This document shows, in pieces, positions 53,823-63,595 of a DNA stretch of 64,000 nt. The notes beneath the pieces are model-generated. The model was given only the letters and a program-made list of their open reading frames with translations. It had not been told where the DNA came from and searched no databases. Position 1 is the stretch's first letter. Each line of letters opens with the position of its first letter. This DNA comes from Pseudorhodoferax sp. Leaf265 (lineage in GTDB: Bacteria > Pseudomonadota > Gammaproteobacteria > Burkholderiales > Burkholderiaceae_C): assembly GCF_001422365.1 (NCBI RefSeq), contig NZ_LMMT01000004.1, positions 70,001 through 134,000 of the forward strand, in the 5' to 3' direction. The translations under genes and the position numbers were made by a program.

Positions 53823-54932
53823 ATGAGCGCATCCCAATGGCGTCGCGCCATGAACCGCCAGCCGATGGCACCAGTGGCGCGGCCACGTCCCGGTGCAGCG
53901 CCTGTGACAAGCGCACCACCTGCACGCGCGGCCTGGGCCCGTCTGCGCCCGCGCCACGGCATCGTGCTGATCCTTGCCCTGCTGTTCCCCTTCGTCGCCA
54001 CGCCCTTCTTCACCTACCAGGTGGCAGCCCAGTCGCTGGTGCTGGGCCTGATCGCGCTGTCGCTGACCTTCCTGGGCGGCTACGGCGGCATGGTCTCGCT
54101 GGCGCAGATGACGGTGGCCGGCATCGCGGGCTACGCCATGGCCGTGCTGGGCACCAGCAGCAGCGCGGCCATCAGCCTGGGCTGGCCCTGGTGGGTGGCA
54201 GCGCCGTTCGCGCTGCTGATCGCGGTGGCCTGCGCCGCGCTGATCGGCTGGCTGTCGGTGCGCACCGAGGGCATCTACACCATCATGATCACGCTGGCCA
54301 TCGGCGTGGCGTTCTACTACCTGGTGCTGCAGAACTACAGCATCTTCAACGGCTTCCAGGGCCTGCGCGAGCTGCACCCGCCCGATGTGTTCGGCGTGGA
54401 CTGGCGCAAGCCGGTGCCGTTCTATTTCCTCGCGCTGGGCTGCGCGCTGGCGGGCTATGGCGCCGTGAAATGGATCGTGCGCGCACCCTTCGGCATCGCG
54501 CTGCAGGGCGTGCGCGACAACCCGCGCCGCATGGCCGCGCTGGGCTACAGCGTCGTCGCGCACCGCGTGGCGGCCTATGCCTTCGCCGGACTGCTGGCGG
54601 CCGTGGGCGGCATCCTGCTGGCCTGGTACAACGGGCTCATGACCCCGGGATCGGTCGGCACCAGCTGGCTCATCAACATCCTGGTCGTCGCAGTGCTGGG
54701 CGGCATGCGCCACCCGATCGGCGCCTTCGTCGGCGCGGTGCTGTTCGTGCTGCTGCAGACCTTCGCCATCGACCTGGTCGACCGCGAACGCTTCAACCTC
54801 GTGATCGGCGGCGTGTTCCTCGCCATCGTGCTGTGTTCCCCCGACGGCCTGCTCGGACTGTGGGCGAAGGCGCGTGCGCGCTTCGCACCCAGGCAGACCA
54901 TGACAACGCCAACCCCAAGGAGACAAGCGTGA
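53823..54932 (+). CDS. ABC transporter permease (LivM type), block C
   Basis: 369 residues from ATG 53823 (MSASQWRRAMNRQPM). A basic, proline-rich cytoplasmic leader of about 45 residues is longer than usual. Membrane segments then follow with the motifs LSLTFLGGYGGMVSLAQMTVAG, the coupling loop RAPFGIALQGVRDNPRRMAALGY and LGGMRHPIGAFVGAVLF. Partner of the LivH-type protein at 52555. The stop overlaps the binding-protein start (GTGA). Confidence 0.94.
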   Translation: MSASQWRRAMNRQPMAPVARPRPGAAPVTSAPPARAAWARLRPRHGIVLILALLFPFVATPFFTYQVAAQSLVLGLIALSLTFLGGYGGMVSLAQMTVAGIAGYAMAVLGTSSSAAISLGWPWWVAAPFALLIAVACAALIGWLSVRTEGIYTIMITLAIGVAFYYLVLQNYSIFNGFQGLRELHPPDVFGVDWRKPVPFYFLALGCALAGYGAVKWIVRAPFGIALQGVRDNPRRMAALGYSVVAHRVAAYAFAGLLAAVGGILLAWYNGLMTPGSVGTSWLINILVVAVLGGMRHPIGAFVGAVLFVLLQTFAIDLVDRERFNLVIGGVFLAIVLCSPDGLLGLWAKARARFAPRQTMTTPTPRRQA

Positions 54933-56164
54933 ACCTCAAGCAAACCCTGCTGGCCGCTGCGGCCACCTGCGTCGTGACCGGTGCCTGGGCCCAGGGCGGT
55001 CCCATCAAGATCGGCCTGCTGGCCACGCTGGAAGGCCCGTTCGCGGCCGGCGGCGCGGACGGCATGCGCGGTGCGGAGCTGGCCGTCAAGGAGCGTGGCG
55101 GCATGGTGGCGGGCCGCAAGATCGAACTCGTCAAGGCCAGCTCGGACGCCAAGCCCGACGTGGCCGTCAACGCCACGCGCAAGCTGGTGGAACAGGACAA
55201 GGTCGAGATCATGGTCGGCCCGCTGTCGGGCGGCGAAGGCATCGCCGTGAAGGACTACTCCAAGACCCAGCCGCAGGTGACCTTCATCAACGGCGCCTCG
55301 GGCGCGCAGGGCACCACGCTGGACAGCCCCAGCCCCAACTTCTACCGCTTCAACACCGAGGGCGCGCAGTGGATGGTGGGCCTGGGCCAGGCCGCGCTGG
55401 ACAAGGGCTACAAGCGCGTGATGGTGATCGCCGAGGACTACGCTTTCCCGTATTCGCAGGTGCAGGGCTTCATGTCGGAGTTCTGCGCCAAGGGCGGCAA
55501 GGTGCCGGTCAAGGCCTGGGTGCCGCTGGGCGGCAAGGACTACAGCTCGGTCATCGCGCGCATCCCCAAGGACGTGGACGCGCTGCTGGTGGTGCTGGGC
55601 GGCGCCGACGCGGTGAACTTCCTCACGCAGTACGAGAACGCCGGCGGCGACAAGCCCATGCTGGGCGGCTCCATCACCGTGAGCCAGGACGTGCTGAACT
55701 ACCGCGGCAAGCGGCGCGATTCGCTGGTGGGTACCTTGTCGGCCGGCCCGGTGGCCGACAGCTACGACGGCGCCGGCTGGAAGGCCTTCGTGGCCGACTA
55801 CCAGAAGACCTACCCTGTTTCTTCCGGCGCTTTCCCCAGCCCCAGCCTGTTCGCCTACGTCTACTACACCAACATGAAGGCCGCGCTGGACGGGCTGGAC
55901 GCGGTCAAGGGCGACCTCTCGGGCGGCCAGGCCAAGTACCGCGAGGCGCTGCAAAAGATGGTGCTCAAGACGCCCACCGGCGACGTGCGGCTGGACGGCA
56001 ACCGCCAGGCCATCGGCACCACCTTCGTGACCGAGGTGGTCAAGGACGCGCAGGGCAACCTGACGACCAAGGTGGCCAAGAAGGTCGACAACATCGACCA
56101 GCTGCTGGGCATGAAGAAGGAAGATTTCAAGATGGGCACGCGGGACGTTCCCGCCTGCCCCTGA
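54929..56164 (+). CDS. ABC transporter substrate-binding protein, block C
   Basis: 411 residues from GTG 54929, with AAGGAG seven bases upstream. The signal peptide ends in TGAWA (about residue 21). The mature part is a type I binding fold: IKIGLLATLEGPFAAGGADGMRGAEL, GGMVAGRKIELVKASSDAKPD, VEIMVGPLSGGEG and KRVMVIAEDYAFPYSQVQGF. It is clearly different from the two block A binding proteins. Unusually, it lies between the permeases and the ATPases. Confidence 0.94.
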   Translation: MNLKQTLLAAAATCVVTGAWAQGGPIKIGLLATLEGPFAAGGADGMRGAELAVKERGGMVAGRKIELVKASSDAKPDVAVNATRKLVEQDKVEIMVGPLSGGEGIAVKDYSKTQPQVTFINGASGAQGTTLDSPSPNFYRFNTEGAQWMVGLGQAALDKGYKRVMVIAEDYAFPYSQVQGFMSEFCAKGGKVPVKAWVPLGGKDYSSVIARIPKDVDALLVVLGGADAVNFLTQYENAGGDKPMLGGSITVSQDVLNYRGKRRDSLVGTLSAGPVADSYDGAGWKAFVADYQKTYPVSSGAFPSPSLFAYVYYTNMKAALDGLDAVKGDLSGGQAKYREALQKMVLKTPTGDVRLDGNRQAIGTTFVTEVVKDAQGNLTTKVAKKVDNIDQLLGMKKEDFKMGTRDVPACP

Positions 56165-56178
56165 GAAGGGCTGAACGC

Positions 56179-56988
56179 GTGGCCACCGTCACCTCGCTCC
56201 GCCCTCCCACGGCCCGCGCCGGCGCCGCGCCACGCGCGCTGGCCTCGGGCGACGCGCTCGCGCTCGAAAGCGTCACGCGCGCCTTCGGGGCGCTGCGCGC
56301 CGTGGACGACGTGAGCTTCTCGGTGGCGGCCGGCCAGCGCTACGCCGTGCTGGGCAGCAACGGCGCGGGCAAGACCACGCTGTTCAACGCCATCACGGGC
56401 GACTTCCCGCCCACCAGCGGGCGCATCCGCTTCTTCGGCGAGGACATCACAGCGCTGCCGCCGCACGAGCGCATCCGCAAAGGACTGCGGCGCACCTACC
56501 AGTCCTCGCTGCTGTTCCGCGAACTCAGCGTGCGCGACAACCTGTTCCTGGCGGTGCGCGGCGTGGCCAACGGGCGCTTCAGCCTTCGGCGTGCTGGCGC
56601 CGGCCACGGCTCCACGCAGGCGACGGACGAGCTGCTGGAGCGCGCACGCCTGGCCCACATCGCCGACACCCTGGTGGCCGACCTGGCGCACGGCCAGCAG
56701 CGCCAGCTGGAGATCGGCATGGCGCTGGCCGGCGCGCCGCGGCTGATCCTGTTCGACGAACCGGCCGCGGGCCTGTCGCCGGCCGAACGCCGCGAACTGG
56801 TGGCGCTGCTCAACGCACTGCCGGCCCACATGGGCTTCGTGATCATCGAGCACGACCTGGACATCGCGCTGCGCGTGACCGAGAAGGTGACCGTGATGCA
56901 CAACGGCCGCGTGCTCAAGACCGGCACGCCGGCCGAGATCGAGAACGACGCCCAGGTGCAGGCCATCTACATGGGCGGGAGGCATTGA
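56179..56988 (+). CDS. ABC transporter ATPase (LivG type), block C
   Basis: 269 residues from GTG 56179 (AGAAGGG upstream), 14 bp after the binding protein. A 25-residue leader precedes the ATPase core: Walker [25 protein letters not shown] (Q-loop), [15 protein letters not shown] in place of LSGGQ, Walker [14 protein letters not shown] and the switch histidine in [10 protein letters not shown]. Its stop overlaps the next start (TGATG). Confidence 0.95.
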   Translation: MATVTSLRPPTARAGAAPRALASGDALALESVTRAFGALRAVDDVSFSVAAGQRYAVLGSNGAGKTTLFNAITGDFPPTSGRIRFFGEDITALPPHERIRKGLRRTYQSSLLFRELSVRDNLFLAVRGVANGRFSLRRAGAGHGSTQATDELLERARLAHIADTLVADLAHGQQRQLEIGMALAGAPRLILFDEPAAGLSPAERRELVALLNALPAHMGFVIIEHDLDIALRVTEKVTVMHNGRVLKTGTPAEIENDAQVQAIYMGGRH

Positions 56989-59192
56989 TGGACGCACCGC
57001 TGCTGCAGATCGACGGCCTGGACGTCTACTACGGCCGCGCCCATGCGCTGCAGGGCGTGAACCTGGGCCTGGACCGCGGCGTGCTCGGCATCGTCGGCCG
57101 CAACGGCATGGGCAAGACCACGCTGTGCAACGCCATCTGCGGCCTGCTGCCGCCCGTCGGCCGTGCCACCGGCAGCGTGCGCCTGCTGGGCGAGGAGATG
57201 CTGGGCCTGCCGCCCGAGCGGCGCACCAAACGCGGCATCGCCTACGTGCCACAGGGTCGGCGCGTGTGGCCGTCGCTGACGGTGGACGAGACCTTGCGGC
57301 TCGTGGCACCGAAACGCCGCGACGTGGACAAGGTCTACGCCATGTTCCCGCGCCTAGCGGAACGCAAGGGCAACGGCGGTGCGCAACTCTCTGGGGGCGA
57401 ACAGCAGATGCTGGCCATCGGCCGTGCACTGTTGCTGGAGCCGCGGCTCCTGGTCATGGACGAGCCGACCGAGGGCCTGGCCCCGGTCATCGTGGAGCAG
57501 GTCGCGCGGGCACTGCGCGACCTGGCGGCCGACGGCAAGATCGGCGTGCTGCTGATCGAGCAGAACCTGGGCGTGGCCATCGAGGTGGCCGACCGCATCG
57601 GCGTGATGGTCAACGGCCGCATCGCGCAGCTGATGCCCGCGGCCGAGCTCGGAGCCGACCGCGCGCTGCAGGAGCGGTTGCTGGGCGTGCGCACCGGGCC
57701 GGACGAAGAGACCGAAGTGCCGCAAGCGGCGCAGAGCCGGCCCACCACCGTCCTCACGGTGGCGCGCATGCACGGCGACGGCGCGCCCTCGCTCGATGCG
57801 CTGCTGCCGCGCACGGTGCGCGGCTTCAACCGCTGGAACAGCGGCGACACCGCCGCGCCCGTGACCGACATTCCACGCGTGGCACCGCCAGCGCCCAGTC
57901 CCGTGACCGCGCCGGTACAGCGCGCCGCCCAGGTGCTGGAGTTTCCTGTCGCCGCCAGCAGCGAACGCTGTGCCTACGTGGCCGGCACCTTCGACACCAA
58001 GGGCCGCGAACTCGCCTACCTGCGCCAGTGCCTCGAAAAGCTGGGCCTGCGCGTGGTGACCGTCGATCTGGCCACCAGCGGCAAACCCTCGCCCGCCAGC
58101 GTGCACCCGCGCGAGGTGGCGCGCCACCACCCGCAGGGTGAGTCGGCTGTGTTCAGTGGCGACCGCGGCACGTCCGTCACCGCCATGGCACTGGCCTTCG
58201 AACGCTACGTGCTCACGCGCCGCGACCTGGGCGGCCTGATCTCGGCCGGCGGCTCGGGCGGCACGGCGCTGGCCACGCCGGCCATGCGCGCGCTGCCCAT
58301 CGGCGTGCCCAAGCTCATGGTCAGCACGGTGGCCAGCGGCGATGTGCGGCCCTACGTGGGGCCCAGCGACATCTGCATGATGTACTCCGTCACCGACGTG
58401 CAGGGCATCAACCGCATCAGCGAGCGCGTGCTTGCCAACGCTGCCCACGCGCTGGCCGGCATGGTGACGCACCCCATGCCCGAGGGCGAAGCGCGCAAAC
58501 CCGCGTTGGGCCTGACCATGTTCGGCGTGACCACGCCCTGCGTGCAGATGGTCACCAAGCAGCTCGACGAGGCCTACGACTGCCTGGTGTTCCACGCCAC
58601 CGGCACCGGTGGCCAGAGCATGGAGAAGCTGGCGGACTCGGGCCTTTTGGCTGGCTGCATCGACGTCTCCACCACCGAGATCGCCGACGAGATCGTGGGC
58701 GGCACCATGTCGGCCGGTCCCTCGCGGCTGGACGTGTTCGCACGCCAGGCGCTGCCCTGGGTCGGCTCGGTCGGCGCACTGGACATGGTGAACTTCGGCG
58801 CGCGCGACACCGTGCCCGAGCGCTTCCGCGCACGCCGCTTCTACCAACACAACGCCGGCGTGACGCTGATGCGCACCACGCCCGACGAGTGCCGCGCCAT
58901 CGGCGCCTTCCTGGCCGCCAAGTGCAACGCCATGCGCGGGCCGGTGCGGCTGCTGCTGCCCGAGGGCGGCGTCTCGGCCATCGACAAGCCCGGCCAGCCC
59001 TTCCACGACCCCGAGGCCAACCGTGCGCTGTTCGACACGCTGGCCCAGAACTTCCGCAGCAGCAGCGACCACCAGCTGGTCCGCCTGCCGCACCACATCA
59101 ACGACGAGGCCTTTGCCGACGCGCTGGTCGCCGCCTGGCGCGCCGTGGCCCGCAACGAGGAACGCACCCATGCCACGCATCGCCAGAGATGA
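56988..59192 (+). CDS. LivF-type ABC ATPase fused to a Tm-1-like (UPF0261) domain
   Basis: 734 residues from ATG 56988, with GGAGG six bases upstream. Residues 1-234 are a full LivF ATPase: Walker [10 protein letters not shown] (37-45), LSGGEQQ (134-140), Walker B LLVMDEP (154-160). A proline-rich linker (about 235-325) follows. Residues 327-734 are a Tm-1-like ATP-binding domain: [58 protein letters not shown] and [16 protein letters not shown]. Tm-1 is the tomato antiviral protein; bacterial homologues have no known role. The next gene encodes the TIM-barrel half of Tm-1. No stop or frame change interrupts the join. The Tm-1 part would sit on the cytoplasmic side of the transporter. Confidence 0.92.
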   Translation: MDAPLLQIDGLDVYYGRAHALQGVNLGLDRGVLGIVGRNGMGKTTLCNAICGLLPPVGRATGSVRLLGEEMLGLPPERRTKRGIAYVPQGRRVWPSLTVDETLRLVAPKRRDVDKVYAMFPRLAERKGNGGAQLSGGEQQMLAIGRALLLEPRLLVMDEPTEGLAPVIVEQVARALRDLAADGKIGVLLIEQNLGVAIEVADRIGVMVNGRIAQLMPAAELGADRALQERLLGVRTGPDEETEVPQAAQSRPTTVLTVARMHGDGAPSLDALLPRTVRGFNRWNSGDTAAPVTDIPRVAPPAPSPVTAPVQRAAQVLEFPVAASSERCAYVAGTFDTKGRELAYLRQCLEKLGLRVVTVDLATSGKPSPASVHPREVARHHPQGESAVFSGDRGTSVTAMALAFERYVLTRRDLGGLISAGGSGGTALATPAMRALPIGVPKLMVSTVASGDVRPYVGPSDICMMYSVTDVQGINRISERVLANAAHALAGMVTHPMPEGEARKPALGLTMFGVTTPCVQMVTKQLDEAYDCLVFHATGTGGQSMEKLADSGLLAGCIDVSTTEIADEIVGGTMSAGPSRLDVFARQALPWVGSVGALDMVNFGARDTVPERFRARRFYQHNAGVTLMRTTPDECRAIGAFLAAKCNAMRGPVRLLLPEGGVSAIDKPGQPFHDPEANRALFDTLAQNFRSSSDHQLVRLPHHINDEAFADALVAAWRAVARNEERTHATHRQR

Positions 59193-60000
59193 ACTGCTGC
59201 GGCGCTTCCGCGCCAAGATCGCCGCGGGCCGGCCACTGATCGGCGGCGGCGCCGGCACCGGCCTGTCGGCCAAATGCGAGGAAGCCGGCGGCATCGACCT
59301 GATCGTGATCTACAACTCGGGCCGCTACCGCATGGCCGGGCGTGGCTCGCTGGCGGGCCTCTTGGCCTACGGCAACGCCAACGAGATCGTCTGCGACATG
59401 GCGCGCGAGGTGCTGCCCGTGGTGAAGGACACGCCGGTGCTGGCCGGCGTGAACGGCACCGACCCCTTCATGATCCCCGAGCAGTTCCTGCGCCGGCTGA
59501 TCGACCTCGGCTTCTCGGGCATCCAGAACTTCCCCACCGTGGGCCTGATCGACGGCAGCTTCCGCGCCAACCTGGAAGAGACCGGCATGGGCTACGGGCT
59601 GGAGGTGGAGATGGTGCGCCGCGCCCGCGCGATGGACCTCCTGACCACGCCCTACGTGTTCTGCGAGGCCGATGCGCGCGCGATGGCGCAGGCCGGTGCC
59701 GACATCGTGGTCTGCCACCTGGGCCTGACGACTGGCGGCAGCATCGGTGCCGAAACCGCGCTGCAACTCCCGGACTGCGTGGCCCCCATCAAGGCCTGGG
59801 CGGCCGCCGCCAAGGCCGTGAACCCCGACCAGCTGGTGCTGTGCCACGGCGGCCCCATCGCCACGCCCGAGGACGCGCGCTGGATCCTGGGCCAGTGCCC
59901 CGAGTTGCACGGCTTCTACGGCGCCAGCTCCATGGAGCGGCTGCCCACCGAGATCGCATTGACTGAAACCACCCGACGCTTCACGGAGATCGCACTATGA
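59170..60000 (+). CDS. Phosphoenolpyruvate hydrolase-like TIM-barrel protein
   Basis: 276 residues from ATG 59170, overlapping the fusion gene by 23 bp. Motifs of the PEP-hydrolase-like/Tm-1 C-terminal family: [78 protein letters not shown] and [12 protein letters not shown]. The fold is that of the PEP mutase/isocitrate lyase superfamily, acting on 2-oxo acid or phosphoenolpyruvate-like compounds. In tomato Tm-1 this domain is joined to the UPF0261 domain in one chain; here they are adjacent, coupled genes. Confidence 0.92.
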   Translation: MPRIARDELLRRFRAKIAAGRPLIGGGAGTGLSAKCEEAGGIDLIVIYNSGRYRMAGRGSLAGLLAYGNANEIVCDMAREVLPVVKDTPVLAGVNGTDPFMIPEQFLRRLIDLGFSGIQNFPTVGLIDGSFRANLEETGMGYGLEVEMVRRARAMDLLTTPYVFCEADARAMAQAGADIVVCHLGLTTGGSIGAETALQLPDCVAPIKAWAAAAKAVNPDQLVLCHGGPIATPEDARWILGQCPELHGFYGASSMERLPTEIALTETTRRFTEIAL

Positions 60001-61691
60001 CCGGCGCTGAATTCGGCAGCTTCCTTCTCGGCCTGATCGTGGTGGTCATCGCCGTGGCCATCGTGGTCTGGCTGTTCCACTGGCTGTACCTGCGCAGCAG
60101 CAAGGAGCGCGCCTTCGTGCGCACCGGCATGGGCGGGCAGAAGGTGGTGCTGGGTGGTGGTGCCTTCGTGCTGCCCATCGTGCACGACGTGATCCCGGTG
60201 AACATGAACACGCTGCGGCTGGAGGTGAGCCGGGGCCGCGACAAGGCCCTGATCACCAAGGACCGCATGCGCGTGGACGTGATCGCCGAGTTCTACGTGC
60301 GCGTGGCCGCCGAGCCCGAGGCCGTGGCCGCCGCCGCGCAGACGCTGGGCCTGCGCACCATGGAACCCGAGCAGCTCAAGGAACTGGTGGAAGGCAAGTT
60401 CGTCGATGCGCTGCGCACCGCCGCGGCCGAGATGACGATGGAGGAACTGCACGAGAAGCGCGGCAGCTACGTCAAGCGCGTGCGCGAGGCCGTGGCTGGC
60501 GACCTGACCATGAACGGCCTGGAGCTCGAAGCCGCCTCGCTCACGCAGCTGGACCAGACGGCGATGGAGTACTTCAACCCCAGCAACGCCTTCGACGCCG
60601 AGGGCTTGACGCGCCTGACCGAGCAGATCGAGCGCCGCAAGAAGCAGCGCAACGATGTGGAGCAGGACACGCTGATCGCGATCCGCAACAAGAACCTGGA
60701 AGCCGAGAAGCTGAGCCTGGACATCGACCGCGAGGCCGAGCACGCGCGGCTGCACCAGCAGCGCGAGGTTGAGATCGCCCGCGCGCGCCAGCGTGCCGAG
60801 CTGACCAGCGAGCGCGCCCAGAGCGAGCAGAACGCCGAGGGCGCGCAGATCACCGCCAAGCAGGCCATCGACATGGCCCGCATCCGCAGCGAGCAGAGCC
60901 TGGAGCAGGAGCGCATCACCAAGGAACGCACGTTGCAGGCGGCCGAGATCGCGCGCCGGCAGTCGCTGGAGCTGGCCGAGCAGCAGCGCGCGATTGCCGT
61001 GGCGCGCGAGAGCGAGGCCCTGTCGAACGCGCAGGCCGGTGCCGAGGCCGCCCGCGCGCTGGCGGTGGCGGCGGAAGAGAAGGTGTTCACCGCGCGCGAG
61101 GTCGAGATGGCCGAGCGCAAGAAGGCCATCGACCTGATCGGCGCCGCGCAGGCGGCCGAGCGCGAGGCGCTGCAGCTGACCACCGCGGCCCAGGCCGAGA
61201 AGGCCGCCAGCGCCGACCGCGGCGCCGCCATCCGCGCCCAGGCCGAGGCCGATGCCGACGCCGACCGCATCCGCGCGCTGGCCGTGCGCGTGCGCGCCGA
61301 GATCGAGGCAGAAGCCCAACGCTGGATGAACGAGGCGCAGAACGTGCTGTCGCCCGACGCCCGCACCTCCGCGCTGCGCATGCGGCTGGTGGAGAAGGCC
61401 GAGGGCATCATCCGCGAGTCGGTGCGGCCGATGGAGCGTATCGAGGGCATCAAGATCCTGCACGTGGACGGCCTGGGCGGTGGCGGCGGCTCCGCGGGCG
61501 GCGATGGCGGTGGCGGCGGCTTCGCCGACGGTGTCGTGAACTCGGCGCTGCGCTTCCGTGCCCAGGCACCGCTGGTGGACCAGCTGCTGCGCGAGATCGG
61601 GCTGGACGGAAGCGACATCCAGCGGCTGGCCGGCGCGAGCTCGGGCGCCAATGCGGCGCTGCCACCGGCCCAGCAGAAGTCTGAAGCATGA
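59997..61691 (+). CDS. Flotillin/YqiK-like SPFH membrane protein
   Basis: 564 residues. One N-terminal membrane segment (about 9-31), the SPFH domain (about 35-190, [39 protein letters not shown]), then a long charged coiled coil (about 200-460, rich in EAERAR repeats) and a glycine-rich stretch near 490 before the C-terminal end. Flotillins form oligomers that organise membrane microdomains. It overlaps the preceding gene by ATGA and the following SRPBCC gene by ATGA, so it belongs to this catabolic and transport operon, an unusual place. It may scaffold the transporter or pathway enzymes. Confidence 0.94.
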   Translation: MTGAEFGSFLLGLIVVVIAVAIVVWLFHWLYLRSSKERAFVRTGMGGQKVVLGGGAFVLPIVHDVIPVNMNTLRLEVSRGRDKALITKDRMRVDVIAEFYVRVAAEPEAVAAAAQTLGLRTMEPEQLKELVEGKFVDALRTAAAEMTMEELHEKRGSYVKRVREAVAGDLTMNGLELEAASLTQLDQTAMEYFNPSNAFDAEGLTRLTEQIERRKKQRNDVEQDTLIAIRNKNLEAEKLSLDIDREAEHARLHQQREVEIARARQRAELTSERAQSEQNAEGAQITAKQAIDMARIRSEQSLEQERITKERTLQAAEIARRQSLELAEQQRAIAVARESEALSNAQAGAEAARALAVAAEEKVFTAREVEMAERKKAIDLIGAAQAAEREALQLTTAAQAEKAASADRGAAIRAQAEADADADRIRALAVRVRAEIEAEAQRWMNEAQNVLSPDARTSALRMRLVEKAEGIIRESVRPMERIEGIKILHVDGLGGGGGSAGGDGGGGGFADGVVNSALRFRAQAPLVDQLLREIGLDGSDIQRLAGASSGANAALPPAQQKSEA

Positions 61692-62122
61692 TCCGCCTGT
61701 ACGTTTCCAGCGTGGTCGAGGCCAGCGCCGACAACGTCTGGGCGCGCATCCGCGACTTCAACGGGCTGCCCCAGTGGCACCCGGGCATCGCGGACAGCCG
61801 CATCGAGAACGGCGAGCCCGCCGACCGCGTGGGCTGCATCCGCCATTTCCACACCCGCGACGGCGGCACCATCCGCGAGCGCTTGCTGGCCCTGTCCGAC
61901 TTCGACTACACGCAGACCTACGAGATCCTGGAAAGTCCCATGGGCGTGGACCACTACGTGGCCACGCTCAAACTCACCCCCGTGACCGACGGCAACCGCT
62001 GCTTTGCGGAATGGAGCGCGGAGTTCGGCTGCGACGAAGGACGCGAGCAGGAACTGACGCGGACCATCGCCGACGGCGTGTTCCAGACGGGCTTCGACGC
62101 CCTCAAGCGTCTGTACCGATGA
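61688..62122 (+). CDS. SRPBCC (START/Bet v1-like) family protein
   Basis: 144 residues. Bet v1-like ligand-binding fold: VVEASADNVWARIRDFNGLPQWHPGIADSRIE, VGCIRHFHTRDGGTIRERLL, and a C-terminal helix TIADGVFQTGFDALKRLY. Members bind hydrophobic or polyketide-like ligands; some act as cyclases, others as carriers. The N-terminal domain of the next gene is its paralogue. It overlaps both neighbours by 4 bp. Confidence 0.93.
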   Translation: MIRLYVSSVVEASADNVWARIRDFNGLPQWHPGIADSRIENGEPADRVGCIRHFHTRDGGTIRERLLALSDFDYTQTYEILESPMGVDHYVATLKLTPVTDGNRCFAEWSAEFGCDEGREQELTRTIADGVFQTGFDALKRLYR

Positions 62123-63582
62123 CGCTGCAGAAAGTCGTCCGCTCCACGGTGATCGACGCGCCCATCGAGCGCGTCTGGGCCGTGCTGCGCGACTTCAACA
62201 GCCACGACCAGTGGCACGACGTGGTGGCCGAAAGCCGCATCGAAGGGGGAGAGCGCAGCGACCAGGTCGGCTGCGTGCGCAGCTTCTCGCTCAAGGACGG
62301 CAACCGCATCCGCGAGCAGCTGCTGACCTTGGACGACCGCCAGTACAAGAGCACCTACTGCATCGTCGAGGCGACCGTGCCGCTGCTGCGCTACGCCGCT
62401 ACCGTTACGCTCAAGCCCGTGACCGACGGCAACCGCACCTTCTGGCATTGGGAATCGACCTTCGCCACACCGCCCGGGCGCGAACGCGAACTGCGCGACA
62501 TGGTGGCGCAGGGCGTGTACGAGGCCGGCTTCGCCAACCTGCGCCGGCACCTGCAGCGCGGCGGCGACCTGCGCGCGCCGGGGCAGGCCGCGATGCCGGT
62601 GGCCATCGCGCTGCCCACACGGCACGTGCGGCTGCAAGGCTATGGCGACGCAGCCCAGCTGCGGACCGAAGACACCGAGGTGCCACCGCCCGCACCCGGC
62701 GAGGTGCGCATCCGCCAGCGCGCCATCGGCCTGAACTTCATCGACGTGTACCAACGCCGCGGGCAGATCCCTTCAATGCTCGCGCCCGGCGGCACGCCCG
62801 GCATGGAGGCGGCCGGCAGCGTGCTGGACTGCGGCGAGGGCGTGCATGGTTTCCTGGCCGACGAACGCGTGGCCTACCTGTGCCCGCAGCCGGGTGCCTA
62901 CACGGGCGTGCGCAACGTGCCAGCCCCATGGCTGGTGCGGCTGCCGCCCGCGGTGGACGACGAGGTGGCTGCCGCATTGCTGCTCAAGGGCCTGACCGCC
63001 GACGCATTGCTGCACGACGTGGCGCCTGTGCAGCCCGGCGCGCGCTGGCTGGTGCATGCCGCCGCCGGCGCGCTGGGCCAGGTGCTGTGCCAATGGGCCA
63101 GCCGCCTGGGCGCGCAGGTCATCGGCACCGTCTCGACCGAGGCCAAGGCCCGCATCGCGCGCGCCCACGGCTGCGCGCAGGTGATCGTCACATCCGACTA
63201 CCGATTCGCCGACGCCGTGCAGGCCCTGGGCGGTGCCGATGTCATCGTCGACGGCCTGGGCCAGCAGGCCCAGCAGGAGAACCTGGCCGCGCTGGCCCCC
63301 TGCGGCCACTGGATCAGCCTGGGCCAGGCCAGCGGCCCGCTGGCGCCGCTGGACCCGGACGCACTGCTGATGAAGTCGGCCACGTTCTCGCGCCCCATCG
63401 TGTTCGCCTACGTGGCGCAGCCGCAGACCCTGGCGCGCCGTGCAGCACGCGTGTGGGCGGCGCTGGCCGATGGCAGCATCACCATGCCCACCATCGAACG
63501 CTTCACGCTGGAGAGCGCGGCCCAGGCGCACGAGCGGCTGGAATCGCGCGAGCGCAGCGGCGCCCTTGTCCTGATCCCCTGA
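62119..63582 (+). CDS. SRPBCC domain fused to zinc-independent quinone oxidoreductase (MDR)
   Basis: 487 residues in one frame. Residues about 1-145 are an SRPBCC domain similar to the preceding protein (IDAPIERVWAVLRDFNSHDQWHDVV, VGCVRSFSLKDGNRIREQLL). A short linker (APGQAAMPVAIALPTRH) leads to a medium-chain dehydrogenase/quinone oxidoreductase (about 160-487): GLNFIDVYQRRGQIPS, GTPGMEAAGSVL, NADPH motif HAAAGALGQVLCQWASRLGA and ALLMKSATFSRP. The zinc ligands of alcohol dehydrogenases are absent, as in Qor. The fusion suggests the SRPBCC part hands a ligand to the reductase. Confidence 0.92.
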   Translation: MTLQKVVRSTVIDAPIERVWAVLRDFNSHDQWHDVVAESRIEGGERSDQVGCVRSFSLKDGNRIREQLLTLDDRQYKSTYCIVEATVPLLRYAATVTLKPVTDGNRTFWHWESTFATPPGRERELRDMVAQGVYEAGFANLRRHLQRGGDLRAPGQAAMPVAIALPTRHVRLQGYGDAAQLRTEDTEVPPPAPGEVRIRQRAIGLNFIDVYQRRGQIPSMLAPGGTPGMEAAGSVLDCGEGVHGFLADERVAYLCPQPGAYTGVRNVPAPWLVRLPPAVDDEVAAALLLKGLTADALLHDVAPVQPGARWLVHAAAGALGQVLCQWASRLGAQVIGTVSTEAKARIARAHGCAQVIVTSDYRFADAVQALGGADVIVDGLGQQAQQENLAALAPCGHWISLGQASGPLAPLDPDALLMKSATFSRPIVFAYVAQPQTLARRAARVWAALADGSITMPTIERFTLESAAQAHERLESRERSGALVLIP

Positions 63583-63595
63583 AGGAGCCTCGACC

